Part shown: positions 8,905 to 17,046 of the stretch, one piece after another
Layout: each line of letters begins with the position of its first letter
Numbering within the stretch: the first letter of the stretch is position 1
Source: an uncultured Blastocatellia bacterium
GTDB lineage: Bacteria; Acidobacteriota; Blastocatellia; Pyrinomonadales; Pyrinomonadaceae
Assembly: GCA_946480785.1 (NCBI GenBank)
Contig: CAMLLD010000052.1
Span: 1 to 46,788, forward strand
Direction: 5' to 3'
DNA: 46,788 bases
The notes under the pieces: generated by a model
What the model saw: only the letters and a program-made list of their open reading frames with translations
Databases searched by the model: none
What the model was told of the DNA's origin: nothing
Made by a program: the position numbers and the translations under genes

Positions 8905-9605
8905 CTGCCGCCGGCGTTGATTGCGTTTTGCAGAATCGGCCGCAGCTTCTCGGCCGGCAGCGATGCAAACGGCACTTCGCGGCCGTTGAGAAACACAGTC
9001 GGCGTGCCGCTCACGCCGAGCGATTCACCGCGTTTGCGATCGAGAAAGATTCGCTGCGCTACAGCTTCGCCGACCACGTCGCGTTTGTAGCGCTCGAGAT
9101 CGAGACCGAGCTGTTGGGCGTAACCTTCATAAATCGGGCGCACGTCAAACTTGTCTTTCCAATCGTTCTGATGTTCGTAGAGCATATCGTGCATCGGCCA
9201 GAACTTGCCTTGCATTCCCGCTGCTTCGGCCGCGGACGCGGCGGCGATCGCGTGTTGGTGACCAGGCAGAGGATACTCGCGAAACGTAATTTGCAGTTTG
9301 TCGCCAAACTCCTTGTGCATCTGCTGAAGGATCGGATGAAACAGACCGCACGGCGGACACTGATAATCACCAAACTCTTCGAGCCGCGCGGGCGCGTTTG
9401 GCGAACCGAGCGTGTACGGCGGATCGGCGCCCGGCGAGCCGGCTACGACTGGCGGTTGCGCCGGGTTTGCGGGCGCTGTTGAAGCTGTCGCTGGATTCGC
9501 GGGCGTGAAATTCGAGCCGGGTGTTGCGCGCGTGTAGTACAACGCCGAAGCGACCGCGGCGCCAAGCACGACGAGAATGATGATGAAAGGTAATGTTCGT
9601 TTCAT
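8901..9605 (-). CDS. DsbA-like membrane-anchored thiol-disulfide oxidoreductase
   Basis: A 234-residue protein with an N-terminal membrane anchor (about residues 5-23), a Pro/Ala/Thr-rich linker (about 28-60) and a thioredoxin-fold domain of the DsbA/Thioredoxin_4 type. The active site is Cys83-Pro-Pro-Cys86 in YQCPPCGLFH, and the cis-proline loop appears as GTPTVFLNG. It probably oxidises exported proteins and is itself reoxidised by the VKOR protein encoded just downstream with a four-base overlap. It starts 12 bases after the purQ stop, so it may share the pur transcript. The CPPC dipeptide differs from the CPHC of E. coli DsbA, so oxidase versus isomerase activity cannot be fixed from sequence. 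Confidence 0.92.
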   Translation of the reverse strand: MKRTLPFIIILVVLGAAVASALYYTRATPGSNFTPANPATASTAPANPAQPPVVAGSPGADPPYTLGSPNAPARLEEFGDYQCPPCGLFHPILQQMHKEFGDKLQITFREYPLPGHQHAIAAASAAEAAGMQGKFWPMHDMLYEHQNDWKDKFDVRPIYEGYAQQLGLDLERYKRDVVGEAVAQRIFLDRKRGESLGVSGTPTVFLNGREVPFASLPAEKLRPILQNAINAGGR

Positions 9606-9617
9606 TGGTTAAAGCTC

Positions 9618-10316
9618 TCAAACCGCGGCTGCCAAAGTCGCCGCGAGCGAGCGAAAGATATCGCGTCCGTCGCTCGATCCGAGCAGGTCTTCGCAAGCGC
9701 GTTCGGGGTGCGGCATCAGTCCGAGAACGTTGCGTTCCCGGTTACAAATTCCCGCAATGTTATCACGCGAGCCGTTTGGGTTGGCCTCGTCGGTGACGTT
9801 GCCGTCCTTGTCGCAATAGCGAAAGACGATGCGCTGTTCACGTTGCAATTCGGCGAGCGTCGCGTCGTCGCAAACGTAGTTTCCTTCGGCGTGCGCGATC
9901 GGAATGCGGAGCACCGAGCCGCGCTGAAGCTCGTTTGTAAACGGGCTGTCGTTTGTTTCGACGCGCACGTAAATGTGTTCGCAGACGAAGTGCAGGTCGC
10001 GATTGCGAATCAGAGCGCCGGGCAGCAGTCCGGCTTCGCAGAGAATTTGAAAACCGTTGCAGATACCGAGCACGAAGCGGCCGCTGTCGGCAAACTTCTT
10101 CACCGAGTTCATCACCGGCGAAAAGCGCGCGAGCGCGCCGGCCCGCAGGTAGTCGCCGTAAGAAAAACCGCCCGGGATGATCACCGCGTCGTACGTGCTC
10201 AGATCCGTGTCGCGGTGCCAGATGAAGTCCACCGGCTGGCCGACGTGTTTCGAGATCACGTGATAGGCGTCGTGGTCACAATTCGATCCTGGAAAAACAA
10301 TTACTCCAAACTTCAC
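9618..10316 (-). CDS. purQ: phosphoribosylformylglycinamidine synthase glutaminase subunit
   Basis: A 232-residue class I glutamine amidotransferase, the usual length for PurQ. The catalytic triad is visible: Cys86 in GICNGFQ, and His203 and Glu205 in PHPER. The N-terminal [12 protein letters not shown] and the AHAEGNY segment are PurQ hallmarks. It releases ammonia from glutamine for FGAM synthase (PurL) in purine synthesis, in complex with PurS. Its ATG overlaps the purS stop by four bases. The large subunit purL is not in the window. Confidence 0.97.
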   Translation of the reverse strand: MKFGVIVFPGSNCDHDAYHVISKHVGQPVDFIWHRDTDLSTYDAVIIPGGFSYGDYLRAGALARFSPVMNSVKKFADSGRFVLGICNGFQILCEAGLLPGALIRNRDLHFVCEHIYVRVETNDSPFTNELQRGSVLRIPIAHAEGNYVCDDATLAELQREQRIVFRYCDKDGNVTDEANPNGSRDNIAGICNRERNVLGLMPHPERACEDLLGSSDGRDIFRSLAATLAAAV

Positions 10317-10558
10317 GCTTCTATCTCCACGCGGTAGTCTTCGATTATGGGGTTCGACAAAACCTCGCGCGCCATCTTTTCGACCGACTCACGCGCGCGC
10401 TGTTGGTCCACTGAATCGTCGAGCGAAATCTCGAAATACTTGCCCTGGCGCACGTCTTCGATGCCGGAAAAGCCGAGGAGTTCGACCGAGTGTTGGATAG
10501 CTTTGCCTTGCGGATCGAGCACGCCGGCCTTGAGGTTCACATAAACTTTGGCTTTCAT
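10313..10558 (-). CDS. purS: phosphoribosylformylglycinamidine synthase subunit PurS
   Basis: An 81-residue protein matching PurS in length and pattern: [15 protein letters not shown] at the start, [16 protein letters not shown] in the middle, and [12 protein letters not shown] at the end. PurS bridges PurL and PurQ in the FGAM synthase of organisms with a small PurL. It is first in the leftward series and overlaps purQ by four bases. Upstream is a 95-base divergent gap shared with the DUF4870 gene. Confidence 0.95.
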   Translation of the reverse strand: MKAKVYVNLKAGVLDPQGKAIQHSVELLGFSGIEDVRQGKYFEISLDDSVDQQRARESVEKMAREVLSNPIIEDYRVEIEA

Positions 10559-10587
10559 CTGCGACCTGTCTCAGGATCAATAAAACA

Positions 10588-10617
10588 TTGCTTAAAAAGC
10601 GTTTACTGGTCTAATAT
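10588..10617 (+). promoter_or_regulatory. candidate sigma-70-type promoter of the DUF4870 gene
   Basis: TTGCTT at 10588-10593 and TAATAT at 10612-10617 are separated by 18 bases. Each has a fair match to the -35 and -10 consensus. They lie 37 bases upstream of the start codon in the gap between divergent genes. This is read from sequence only. Confidence 0.45.
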
Positions 10618-10653
10618 CTTCCGCTTCATAACGTCCGACAGGAGAAACTTATA

Positions 10654-11067
10654 ATGCAAAACCCGCCCCCCGTCCAAACGGCCAAATCGAGCACCGGGCT
10701 GGATGAAAATATCGCCGCGCTGTTGTCCTACATTGTTGGCTGGGTCTCCGGACTCGTATTCTTCCTGATCGAAAAGGACAGCCGGCTGGTGCGATTTCAT
10801 GCGATGCAGTCGATCCTTTTGAACGCGGTGGCTATCATCATCTTCATCGTGTTGTGGGTCGTCTCATTAGTTGTCTGGGTCATCACCACTCAACTGCCGG
10901 GAATTTTGGGTGGCCTCATCAACATAGTCGTGTTTCTCTTCTGGCTAGTGATTGGCCTCGGAATCCTGATTGCCGTCATCATGTGCCTGATCAAGGCGTT
11001 TCAGGGCGCCTATTTCAAACTGCCGGTTATCGGCAACTTCGCCGAAAAGTTCTCCGCTCCTAAGTAA
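10654..11067 (+). CDS. DUF4870 (Tic20-like) small membrane protein
   Basis: A 137-residue protein with a short polar N terminus, a conserved-looking NIAALLSYIVGWVSG helix, the polar loop EKDSRLVRFHAMQSI, two strongly hydrophobic helices and the C-terminal KLPVIGNFAEK. This order is that of DUF4870 proteins, which are widespread and of unknown function. The start is supported by AGGAG at 10640-10644, nine bases before the ATG. It converges on purB, and the two stop regions overlap by eight bases (11060-11067). Confidence 0.92.
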   Translation: MQNPPPVQTAKSSTGLDENIAALLSYIVGWVSGLVFFLIEKDSRLVRFHAMQSILLNAVAIIIFIVLWVVSLVVWVITTQLPGILGGLINIVVFLFWLVIGLGILIAVIMCLIKAFQGAYFKLPVIGNFAEKFSAPK

Positions 11068-12355
11068 TTCCCAGGCGCTGAAAGATCTGATCGACGTTCC
11101 GCAGGTAATGGTCCAGCGAGAACGTGCGATCGATCTCTTCGGCCGACAGCTTCGAGGTTATGTCCGCATCGGCTTTCACGAGCTCGTGAAAGTCGCGGTT
11201 CTCGTCCCAGACTCGCATCGCATTCCGCTGCACCCACTCGTACGCGGTCTCGCGTGACACGCCTTTGTTCGTCAACGCCAGCAGCAGTTGGCCGCTGAAG
11301 ATCAGCCCGTGCGTGGCGCCGAGGTTCTCCAGCATTCGCTCCGGATAGACCACCAGGCCGTCGATCAAACCGATCGCTTTTTGCAGCATGTAGTCGAGCG
11401 CGATACTCGAATCGGGCAACACGACGCGCTCGGCTGAGGAATGCGAGATGTCGCGCTCGTGCCAGAGCGCGATGTTTTCGAGGCCGACGAGACTGTTGGC
11501 CCGAACGATGCGCGCCATGCCGCAGATGCGCTCCGAGATGATCGGATTGCGTTTGTGCGGCATCGCGCTCGAACCCTTCTGTCCTTTAGTAAAACGTTCC
11601 TGCGCTTCGCGCACTTCGGTGCGCTGCCAGTGACGAACATTCAAAGCAAATTTCTCGAGTGACGAAGCGATCGTCGCGAGCGTGCTGAGATATTCGGCGT
11701 AGATGTCGCGCTGGATCACCTGCGTCGAGATCGGCGCTGCTTTCAAACCGAGCCGCGCGCAAACCTTTTCTTCGACCGACGGATCGAGATGCGCAAACGC
11801 GCCGACCGCGCCGCTGATCTTTCCCACCGCGACCGCGTCTTTCGCCCGCAGCAGACGCTCGCGATTGCGGCGCATCTCGTCGAACCACAGGGCAAACGTC
11901 AAACCAAACGACGTCGGTTCGGCGTGAATGCCGTGTGTGCGTCCGACCTGCGGCGTGTGTTTGAACTCGACAGCGCGGCGCTTCAGCACGTCGATTAGCC
12001 CGTCGACTTTCTTGAGCAGGATCTCGGCTGCGTCACGCAGCAGCAGCGCGTTTGCCGTGTCGACGACGTCCGAAGATGTGAGACCGTAATGAACAAACCG
12101 GCTCGCCTCACCGATCGACTCCGCGAGATTCGTCGTGAAGGCGATCACGTCGTGATTCGTCGTCTTCTCGATCTCGTTGATTCGTGCGACCGAAAACTTC
12201 GCGCGCGCTTTGATCTGCTCGAGCGCGTCGGGCGGAATGATCCCGTTCTCGGCGTGCACTTCACACACTGCGATCTCAACGTCGAGCCATTTCTGAAACT
12301 TGTTCTGCTCTGACCAGAGCGCGCCCATCTCGGGCAAGGTGTAACGATCGATCAT
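11060..12355 (-). CDS. purB: adenylosuccinate lyase
   Basis: A 431-residue member of the fumarase/aspartase superfamily. The signature SSAMPHKRNP is at 262-271, with RTHGIHAEPTSF near 139-150 and TTNHDVIAF near 65-73, which together identify PurB. It cleaves SAICAR and adenylosuccinate to give fumarate in two steps of purine and AMP synthesis. The length is standard. It follows the lipoprotein stop by two bases and so may be last in the leftward set M16 peptidase, YycJ-like hydrolase, lipoprotein, purB. It is read separately from purS/purQ, with the DUF4870 gene between them. Confidence 0.97.
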   Translation of the reverse strand: MIDRYTLPEMGALWSEQNKFQKWLDVEIAVCEVHAENGIIPPDALEQIKARAKFSVARINEIEKTTNHDVIAFTTNLAESIGEASRFVHYGLTSSDVVDTANALLLRDAAEILLKKVDGLIDVLKRRAVEFKHTPQVGRTHGIHAEPTSFGLTFALWFDEMRRNRERLLRAKDAVAVGKISGAVGAFAHLDPSVEEKVCARLGLKAAPISTQVIQRDIYAEYLSTLATIASSLEKFALNVRHWQRTEVREAQERFTKGQKGSSAMPHKRNPIISERICGMARIVRANSLVGLENIALWHERDISHSSAERVVLPDSSIALDYMLQKAIGLIDGLVVYPERMLENLGATHGLIFSGQLLLALTNKGVSRETAYEWVQRNAMRVWDENRDFHELVKADADITSKLSAEEIDRTFSLDHYLRNVDQIFQRLGIT

Positions 12356-12357
12356 CT

Positions 12358-12768
12358 TTATTTAAGGGCCATCGAATTAACGAAGTAACGAGCCAGCAGC
12401 CAGCGTCCATTTTCCTCGATCAGCGTAAAGGTTTCCATTCCTTCGCCGCGCTCGAACCGCGTTTGATACGTCAGTATGTACGCGTGACCTTTCAAAGCGC
12501 CACCGGAGTTCTGTTGTTCGGTTGCGGAATTGAGCGTGCGGCTCTCGACTTTGCCGAGTCGGGCGCGCAGTGTTTTGAATGTTTCGGTCGATTGTTCGAG
12601 CGTGGAGTCCTGTTTCCACAGCGATGACGACTCGTTGTAGAGCTCGTCGTAGCGTTCCTGCTCGATCTGATTTCCGACTGTGGTGACTACGTCCTGAACT
12701 TCGGCGGGAACTCGATTTCCGACGGCGCGCTGCCCACAGCCTGAGACGACGGCCAAAAACAGAACCAC
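12358..12768 (-). CDS. small putative lipoprotein of unknown function
   Basis: About 136 residues from a GTG at 12768: a hydrophobic stretch LFLAVVSGC forms a plausible lipobox, followed by a helical, Glu/Gln-rich domain and a C-terminal part with ENGRWLLARYFV, which resembles DUF4864/SnoaL-like small secreted domains but is not assigned. The start is uncertain. CTG at 12795 has a well-placed GAAGGAG in front and would add an Arg before the hydrophobic core, and a TTG lies further upstream. The open frame continues to 13386, but that part lies in another frame of the YycJ-like gene and is Arg-rich shadow. The true start probably overlaps or abuts the stop of that gene at 12780. Confidence 0.75.
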   Translation of the reverse strand: MVLFLAVVSGCGQRAVGNRVPAEVQDVVTTVGNQIEQERYDELYNESSSLWKQDSTLEQSTETFKTLRARLGKVESRTLNSATEQQNSGGALKGHAYILTYQTRFERGEGMETFTLIEENGRWLLARYFVNSMALK

Positions 12769-12779
12769 GCTTCCGACTA

Positions 12780-13604
12780 TTACACTTCGATCCAGGGCGT
12801 CGGCTCCTTCGGGAAGGAAAGGCAAACTTCCGTGTCGCCAAAAAACAGCGGCGCCTTCTCCTGCAACGCGACTTCGGCAGTGATTTTCGCTAAATATGGA
12901 TTGTTCGCGCGCTGCGAAAGGTGCGCGAGGACGATGTACTTCGCCGTGCCGTCGAATCCGTCCTTGATCCAATCGGCGAGGTCTTCGTTCGAGAGGTGTC
13001 CGAGGCGCGAGAGGATGCGCTGCTTGAGTTCCCACGGATAACTGTCGCAGGCCTTGAGCATGTCGCGGCTGTGGTTCGACTCGATCACGATCGCCGCGCA
13101 GTCGCGCAGTTGTTCCGAGACGAGGGTGGTGATGTGGCCGAAGTCCATCACGGTCGCGATCTTCACGCCGTGATGCGTCGCGGTGAAACCGAAGTTGTCG
13201 ACCGCATCGTGCGGAATCGTGAACGGGTGAAAATCGATCTCGCCGATGCGAAAGTCTTTGCTCGACTCGATCTGTTCGACGCGATCGCGTAACGCTTTCG
13301 CGCGGCGTCGTGGTTCTTCTGTGTTGACGTTGAAACGTTCGCTGACGTAAGCGTCGAGCGTTTGGGCCGAGATGTAAACGGGACAATCAACGGAACCGAG
13401 CAGCACGCGCAAGCCGCCGGCGTGATCACCGTGCTCATGCGTGACGAGCACTCCGTCGAGTTGTTGCGCGTCCTCGCCGACGAGGGCTAGCCGGCGGACG
13501 ATCTCTTTCGCACTCAGGCCGGCATCCACCAGCACGCGTGTGTTGCCGGCAACGATCAGGACTGCGTTACCAGTCGAGCCGCTGCCAAGAACGGTTAGCT
13601 TCAT
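12780..13604 (-). CDS. YycJ/WalJ-like metallo-beta-lactamase-fold hydrolase
   Basis: A 274-residue metallo-beta-lactamase-fold protein. It opens with LTVLGSGSTGNAVLI, has the zinc motif THEHGDHAGG (HEHGDH at 56-61), MDFGHIT and the ESNHS segment typical of the YycJ/WalJ branch, and ends with LAHLSQRANNPYLA. Relatives are linked to the WalRK cell-wall regulon in Firmicutes and are possible 5'-exonucleases; in other phyla the role is not settled. It sits 15 bases after the M16 peptidase gene and its end overlaps or abuts the lipoprotein start. Confidence 0.9.
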   Translation of the reverse strand: MKLTVLGSGSTGNAVLIVAGNTRVLVDAGLSAKEIVRRLALVGEDAQQLDGVLVTHEHGDHAGGLRVLLGSVDCPVYISAQTLDAYVSERFNVNTEEPRRRAKALRDRVEQIESSKDFRIGEIDFHPFTIPHDAVDNFGFTATHHGVKIATVMDFGHITTLVSEQLRDCAAIVIESNHSRDMLKACDSYPWELKQRILSRLGHLSNEDLADWIKDGFDGTAKYIVLAHLSQRANNPYLAKITAEVALQEKAPLFFGDTEVCLSFPKEPTPWIEV

Positions 13605-13619
13605 TGGCGGGGAACTATA

Positions 13620-14900
13620 TCAGATGAACAAGCGAGAACGATCGACTTTAAATCCGTTGAGGTTGCCGAGCGCGCCGAGCGCGAGCGTTTCTGATTTGAA
13701 GTAAGTGCGCGCGACTTCGCGCAACTGTTCGACAGTCGCGTTTCTCAACTTTTCGATCACTTCATCCGGCGAGATGCGACGGCCGTGAATGATCTCTTGT
13801 CGTGCGAGCGTGCTGGCGCGAGCGCTCGACGATTCGAGCCCGAGCAGGATCGACGAGATGGCCTGGTCCTTCGCGATGCGCAGCTCTTCTTCAGTGACGT
13901 TGTTATGCACGACCTCGCGCAGTTCTTCGAGGGCGAGCTCCAGCACTTCGTCGAGTTGCTCCGGCGATGTTCCCGCATAAATGCTGAACACACCGATGTC
14001 GGAAAACGCGCTGCCTGCCGCGCCGACTGAATAAGCCAGGCCGCGTTCTTCACGAATCTTCTGCCACAAACGACTGGACGTGCCACCGCCGAGGACCGAC
14101 GCGAGCAAACTCGCCGCGTAACGATCTTCGCTCAACGCTGACGGCCACGGCGTCGCTATCACGAGATGCGCCTGTTCGAGTTCATTCTTTTGTTCGATCA
14201 GGATCGGCGCTGCCGGACGCGGACGGCCGCCATCGATCGCACGTGGCCTCGCCGCTGTGCCACTCTCGCAGCCGTTGAAAGATCGGCCCACGAGTTCGAC
14301 CAAACGATTGTGATCGACGTTTCCCGCCGCGGCGACGACGAAGTTGCTGTACGAGAACTCTTGCGCGTGAAATGCGACGGTCGTCTTGTGATCGAACGTC
14401 GGAACGGTTTCGCGCGTGCCTTCGATGGGACGTCCGAGTGGCTGGTTCGGAAAGTAAGCAGCGTTGAAGAGCTCGCCGAGCAGTTCGTCAGGCGTGTCCT
14501 CGACCATCTTCATCTCTTCGAGGATGACTTTTTGCTCGCGCTCGAGATCTTCCTGTTCGAAACGCGGGTTCGCAACGAGATCCGCCAGCAGTTCCACAGC
14601 CTGTGAAAGCGCGGTGTCCGCAACCTTTGTCGTAAAGCCCGTCATCTCATGGGTCGTATAAGCATCGAGATGACCCCCAAGCCGGTCGGTTTCGACAGCG
14701 ATATCGCGTGCGGAACGAAGCCGGGTGCCCTTGAAAACAGCGTGTTCGATGAAATGGCAGATGCCATTGAGCTCCGGGGATTCGTGACGCGAACCGCGGC
14801 GGACCCAGATGCCCGTAGTCACCGATCTCAGTCCGGGCATGTGTTCGGTCAGTACGGCGATCCCATTCGGAAGTCGGGTAGTTTGAATGTCGTCGATCAT
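13620..14900 (-). CDS. M16 family zinc peptidase (processing-peptidase type)
   Basis: A 426-residue M16 peptidase. The inverted zinc motif HFIEH is at 49-53, with the third ligand expected near Glu129 in VILEEM, 76 residues on, as the family requires. The second half is the non-catalytic repeat of the fold, including GLAYSVGAAGSAF. The size matches PqqL/YmxG-like soluble processing peptidases. There is no signal peptide, so it is probably cytoplasmic. It is first in the leftward group with the YycJ-like hydrolase, the lipoprotein and purB. The ATG at 14900 fits the family N terminus (TTRLPNGIAVLTE). Confidence 0.94.
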   Translation of the reverse strand: MIDDIQTTRLPNGIAVLTEHMPGLRSVTTGIWVRRGSRHESPELNGICHFIEHAVFKGTRLRSARDIAVETDRLGGHLDAYTTHEMTGFTTKVADTALSQAVELLADLVANPRFEQEDLEREQKVILEEMKMVEDTPDELLGELFNAAYFPNQPLGRPIEGTRETVPTFDHKTTVAFHAQEFSYSNFVVAAAGNVDHNRLVELVGRSFNGCESGTAARPRAIDGGRPRPAAPILIEQKNELEQAHLVIATPWPSALSEDRYAASLLASVLGGGTSSRLWQKIREERGLAYSVGAAGSAFSDIGVFSIYAGTSPEQLDEVLELALEELREVVHNNVTEEELRIAKDQAISSILLGLESSSARASTLARQEIIHGRRISPDEVIEKLRNATVEQLREVARTYFKSETLALGALGNLNGFKVDRSRLFI

Positions 14901-15012
14901 CTGCTGGAACCTAAAACTTTAAGGCTAACGAGCACCGAGGTTGAATAAGGGGGTATGAATCCTAGCACGCTCCAAAACGGGGCGGCAAATGACCGGATTC
15001 AGGGCGCAGTTC

Positions 15013-15041
15013 TTGACAGTATTTGGGGCCTGAACGACAAT
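15013..15041 (+). promoter_or_regulatory. candidate promoter of the outer-membrane barrel gene
   Basis: A perfect TTGACA at 15013-15018 and GACAAT at 15036-15041 (four of six consensus bases) are exactly 17 bases apart. A transcript starting near 15048 would carry about 100 bases of leader before the ATG at 15150. The 249-base gap to the divergent M16 gene shows no other feature. Confidence 0.5.
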
Positions 15042-15149
15042 GTTTCCCTATTTTTGCTGGTTCCCGGTAAGTCTCCTCGGTGGAACCGGTTCGACTTTCA
15101 ACCCGAATTCTGCGGCCAGTGGGACTTTCGTAGCGGAGGTCGTAATCGC

Positions 15150-16889
15150 ATGAGAAGAGTAATCGGTTTCAGCTTATCCCTGCTCGCGCTCATTTCACTG
15201 TCGGCCGGCTCTATCGAAGCAGGCAGTTCCAGCAAAACACTCGCTACGATTTCGGGAATTGTCACCGATAACAAAGGTAACCCGCTCGCGGGCGCGCTCG
15301 TCTCGCTGTTGCGCGAAGGCGCCGTCAAGCAGACGGTGAAACACACGCTGACCGATCGCCAGGGCAAGTTCGTCGCGAAGGTAACGCCTGGTCGCTATGG
15401 AATCAAAGCCATCGCGACGGGATTTGGTGAAGTCGCTTTCAATGCGGTCGACGTGCAGGCGTCGCAGGAGCTGGTCTATAAGTTCAATCTCGAACCGGTT
15501 GGTTACGGCAACACGTTGCCCGAACGACGTCGCGATCGTGACGACGTGAAATGGACGCTTCGCTCCGCGCAAACACGCCGTTCGATTTTCCAGGTTGATG
15601 GAACTGAAGACTCAACCGTGCGCGCAGTTGCTGATGCTGAAACTGCGATGGAGAGCGCGCCGGAAGCTCAACCGGAGGCTGCGAAGTCCAGCTCGCGAAT
15701 TCACGGCGTCATCGAAAACTACTTCGCGACGAATGGTTTTTCTTCTCCATACGTCGGCCTCAACTTCGCTGTCTCGGCGCCCATTTCAGATCAAGTCGAA
15801 CTCATCTTCTCCGCACAAACAGGATCGGAAGCTGCGCCCGAACGTCTCGAAGCTACGGCCCGTTTTCGCGTCGGCGAGCGGCACAAAGTTGGGGTAACTG
15901 CTGCGGGGCTGCGTTATGAAGCGCCGGTTTGGACCGGCCGCAACGGCGAGCAATCAGATCTCTCCGGCCAGGTTTCGTTGCGCGCAGTCGATGAATGGAT
16001 CGTGCGCGACGGCATCGTGATCGTGATGGGTCTCGACTACTCGCGATTCATCGGCGCCGGTGGCGCGCAGAGCTTAACGCCGCGCTTCGGAATTCAGTTT
16101 GACGCCAACGCCCGCACGCGCGTGAAGGCCGCTTTTGCTTCCGGCGGCGACGACGATGGCATTCAAAGCGTCGCCACTTTCGAAGACGAGCAAGTTGTGT
16201 TTCGCCGCCAGGCGCTGCGGCCCGTTGCTTATGTCGACGGCCAGGCGGTGCTCGAACGCAGTCATCGACTCGAGTTCGGCGTCGAGCGCGTGCTCGACAA
16301 CAGTTCGAACGTTGAAGCCACCGCGTTCTTCGATACGACGAGCGGCCGCGGCGTCGGCTTGCTGAGTTTTCCGGCCACGGCGTTTTCGGGCGACGCGGGC
16401 GACGCGTTTGCGAGTGTCGCGAATCAACAAGGATCGGCGCGCGGCGTACGCGTGGTCTACACGCGCCGCTTGAATCGCGTTTGGACCGCATCGGCGGGTT
16501 ACTCATTCGGCCGCGGTCAACGAGTATCAAGCGAAGGTTTTTCGAGTCCGGCTGAGTTGTTTGAGAACGGTTTCTTCCAAACGGCGGCATTACAAATGGG
16601 CGCGGGTTTTCGCAGCGGTACGCAGGTGCGCACAGTCTTCCGCTTTTCACCCGAAGCGACCGTCTTCGCGATCGATCCGTTTGCCGGCCGGCTGGGCGTT
16701 TACGATCCCTCACTGAGCATTCAGGTCACGCAGGACTTGCCGAGCTTTGGTTTGCCCGTTCGCGCGGAAGCGATTCTCGACGCGCGCAACCTGCTCGATG
16801 TTCAGACCGTCACCGAGAACGGAGAGTTCATGACCTTCGTCGGCAACAACCGGCGCTCTGTGCGAGGCGGAATCTCGGTTAGATTTTGA
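15150..16889 (+). CDS. carboxypeptidase-regulatory-domain outer-membrane beta-barrel protein
   Basis: A 579-residue secreted protein. The start at 15150 is chosen for a strong GGAGGT nine bases upstream and the signal peptide directly after it (MRRVIGFSLSLLALISLSAG). The open frame back to 14955 has no such support and crosses the likely promoter. After the signal comes a carboxypeptidase-regulatory-like beta-sandwich (about 30-115, with ISGIVTDNKGNPLAGALVSL), then a long beta-barrel-like part ending in SVRF, an aromatic C terminus as in outer-membrane barrels. This layout resembles acidobacterial TonB-dependent-receptor-like proteins, but I see no plug domain or TonB box, so transport by TonB is doubtful. 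The cargo is unknown. Confidence 0.82.
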   Translation: MRRVIGFSLSLLALISLSAGSIEAGSSSKTLATISGIVTDNKGNPLAGALVSLLREGAVKQTVKHTLTDRQGKFVAKVTPGRYGIKAIATGFGEVAFNAVDVQASQELVYKFNLEPVGYGNTLPERRRDRDDVKWTLRSAQTRRSIFQVDGTEDSTVRAVADAETAMESAPEAQPEAAKSSSRIHGVIENYFATNGFSSPYVGLNFAVSAPISDQVELIFSAQTGSEAAPERLEATARFRVGERHKVGVTAAGLRYEAPVWTGRNGEQSDLSGQVSLRAVDEWIVRDGIVIVMGLDYSRFIGAGGAQSLTPRFGIQFDANARTRVKAAFASGGDDDGIQSVATFEDEQVVFRRQALRPVAYVDGQAVLERSHRLEFGVERVLDNSSNVEATAFFDTTSGRGVGLLSFPATAFSGDAGDAFASVANQQGSARGVRVVYTRRLNRVWTASAGYSFGRGQRVSSEGFSSPAELFENGFFQTAALQMGAGFRSGTQVRTVFRFSPEATVFAIDPFAGRLGVYDPSLSIQVTQDLPSFGLPVRAEAILDARNLLDVQTVTENGEFMTFVGNNRRSVRGGISVRF

Positions 16890-16901
16890 CCTTCCAAATT
16901 C

Positions 16902-16940
16902 TCGGAAAATTCCGAAAAGTTGGATTGAACTCAACAACTT
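16902..16940 (+). terminator. inverted repeats after the barrel gene, weak terminator candidate
   Basis: A perfect 14-base palindrome TCGGAAAATTCCGA lies at 16902-16915, followed by AAGTTG at 16917-16922 pairing with CAACTT at 16935-16940. No T tract follows, so intrinsic termination is uncertain. A protein-binding site for the next gene is the alternative. Confidence 0.25.
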
Positions 16941-17046
16941 AGACCCTCAGAAGCACGGCTTTAAACCGCGCTGATCACTGGGAACATTCCTTGCCTAAAA
17001 CGCTCGGATCGCCTTGTGAAGATTCTCGGGCGTCGTTGAGGAAGCA

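Noticed and set aside
12796..13386. N-terminal extension of the lipoprotein frame
   Set aside because: It overlaps the YycJ-like hydrolase gene in another frame on the same strand, is Arg-rich, and would place the lipobox far inside the protein.
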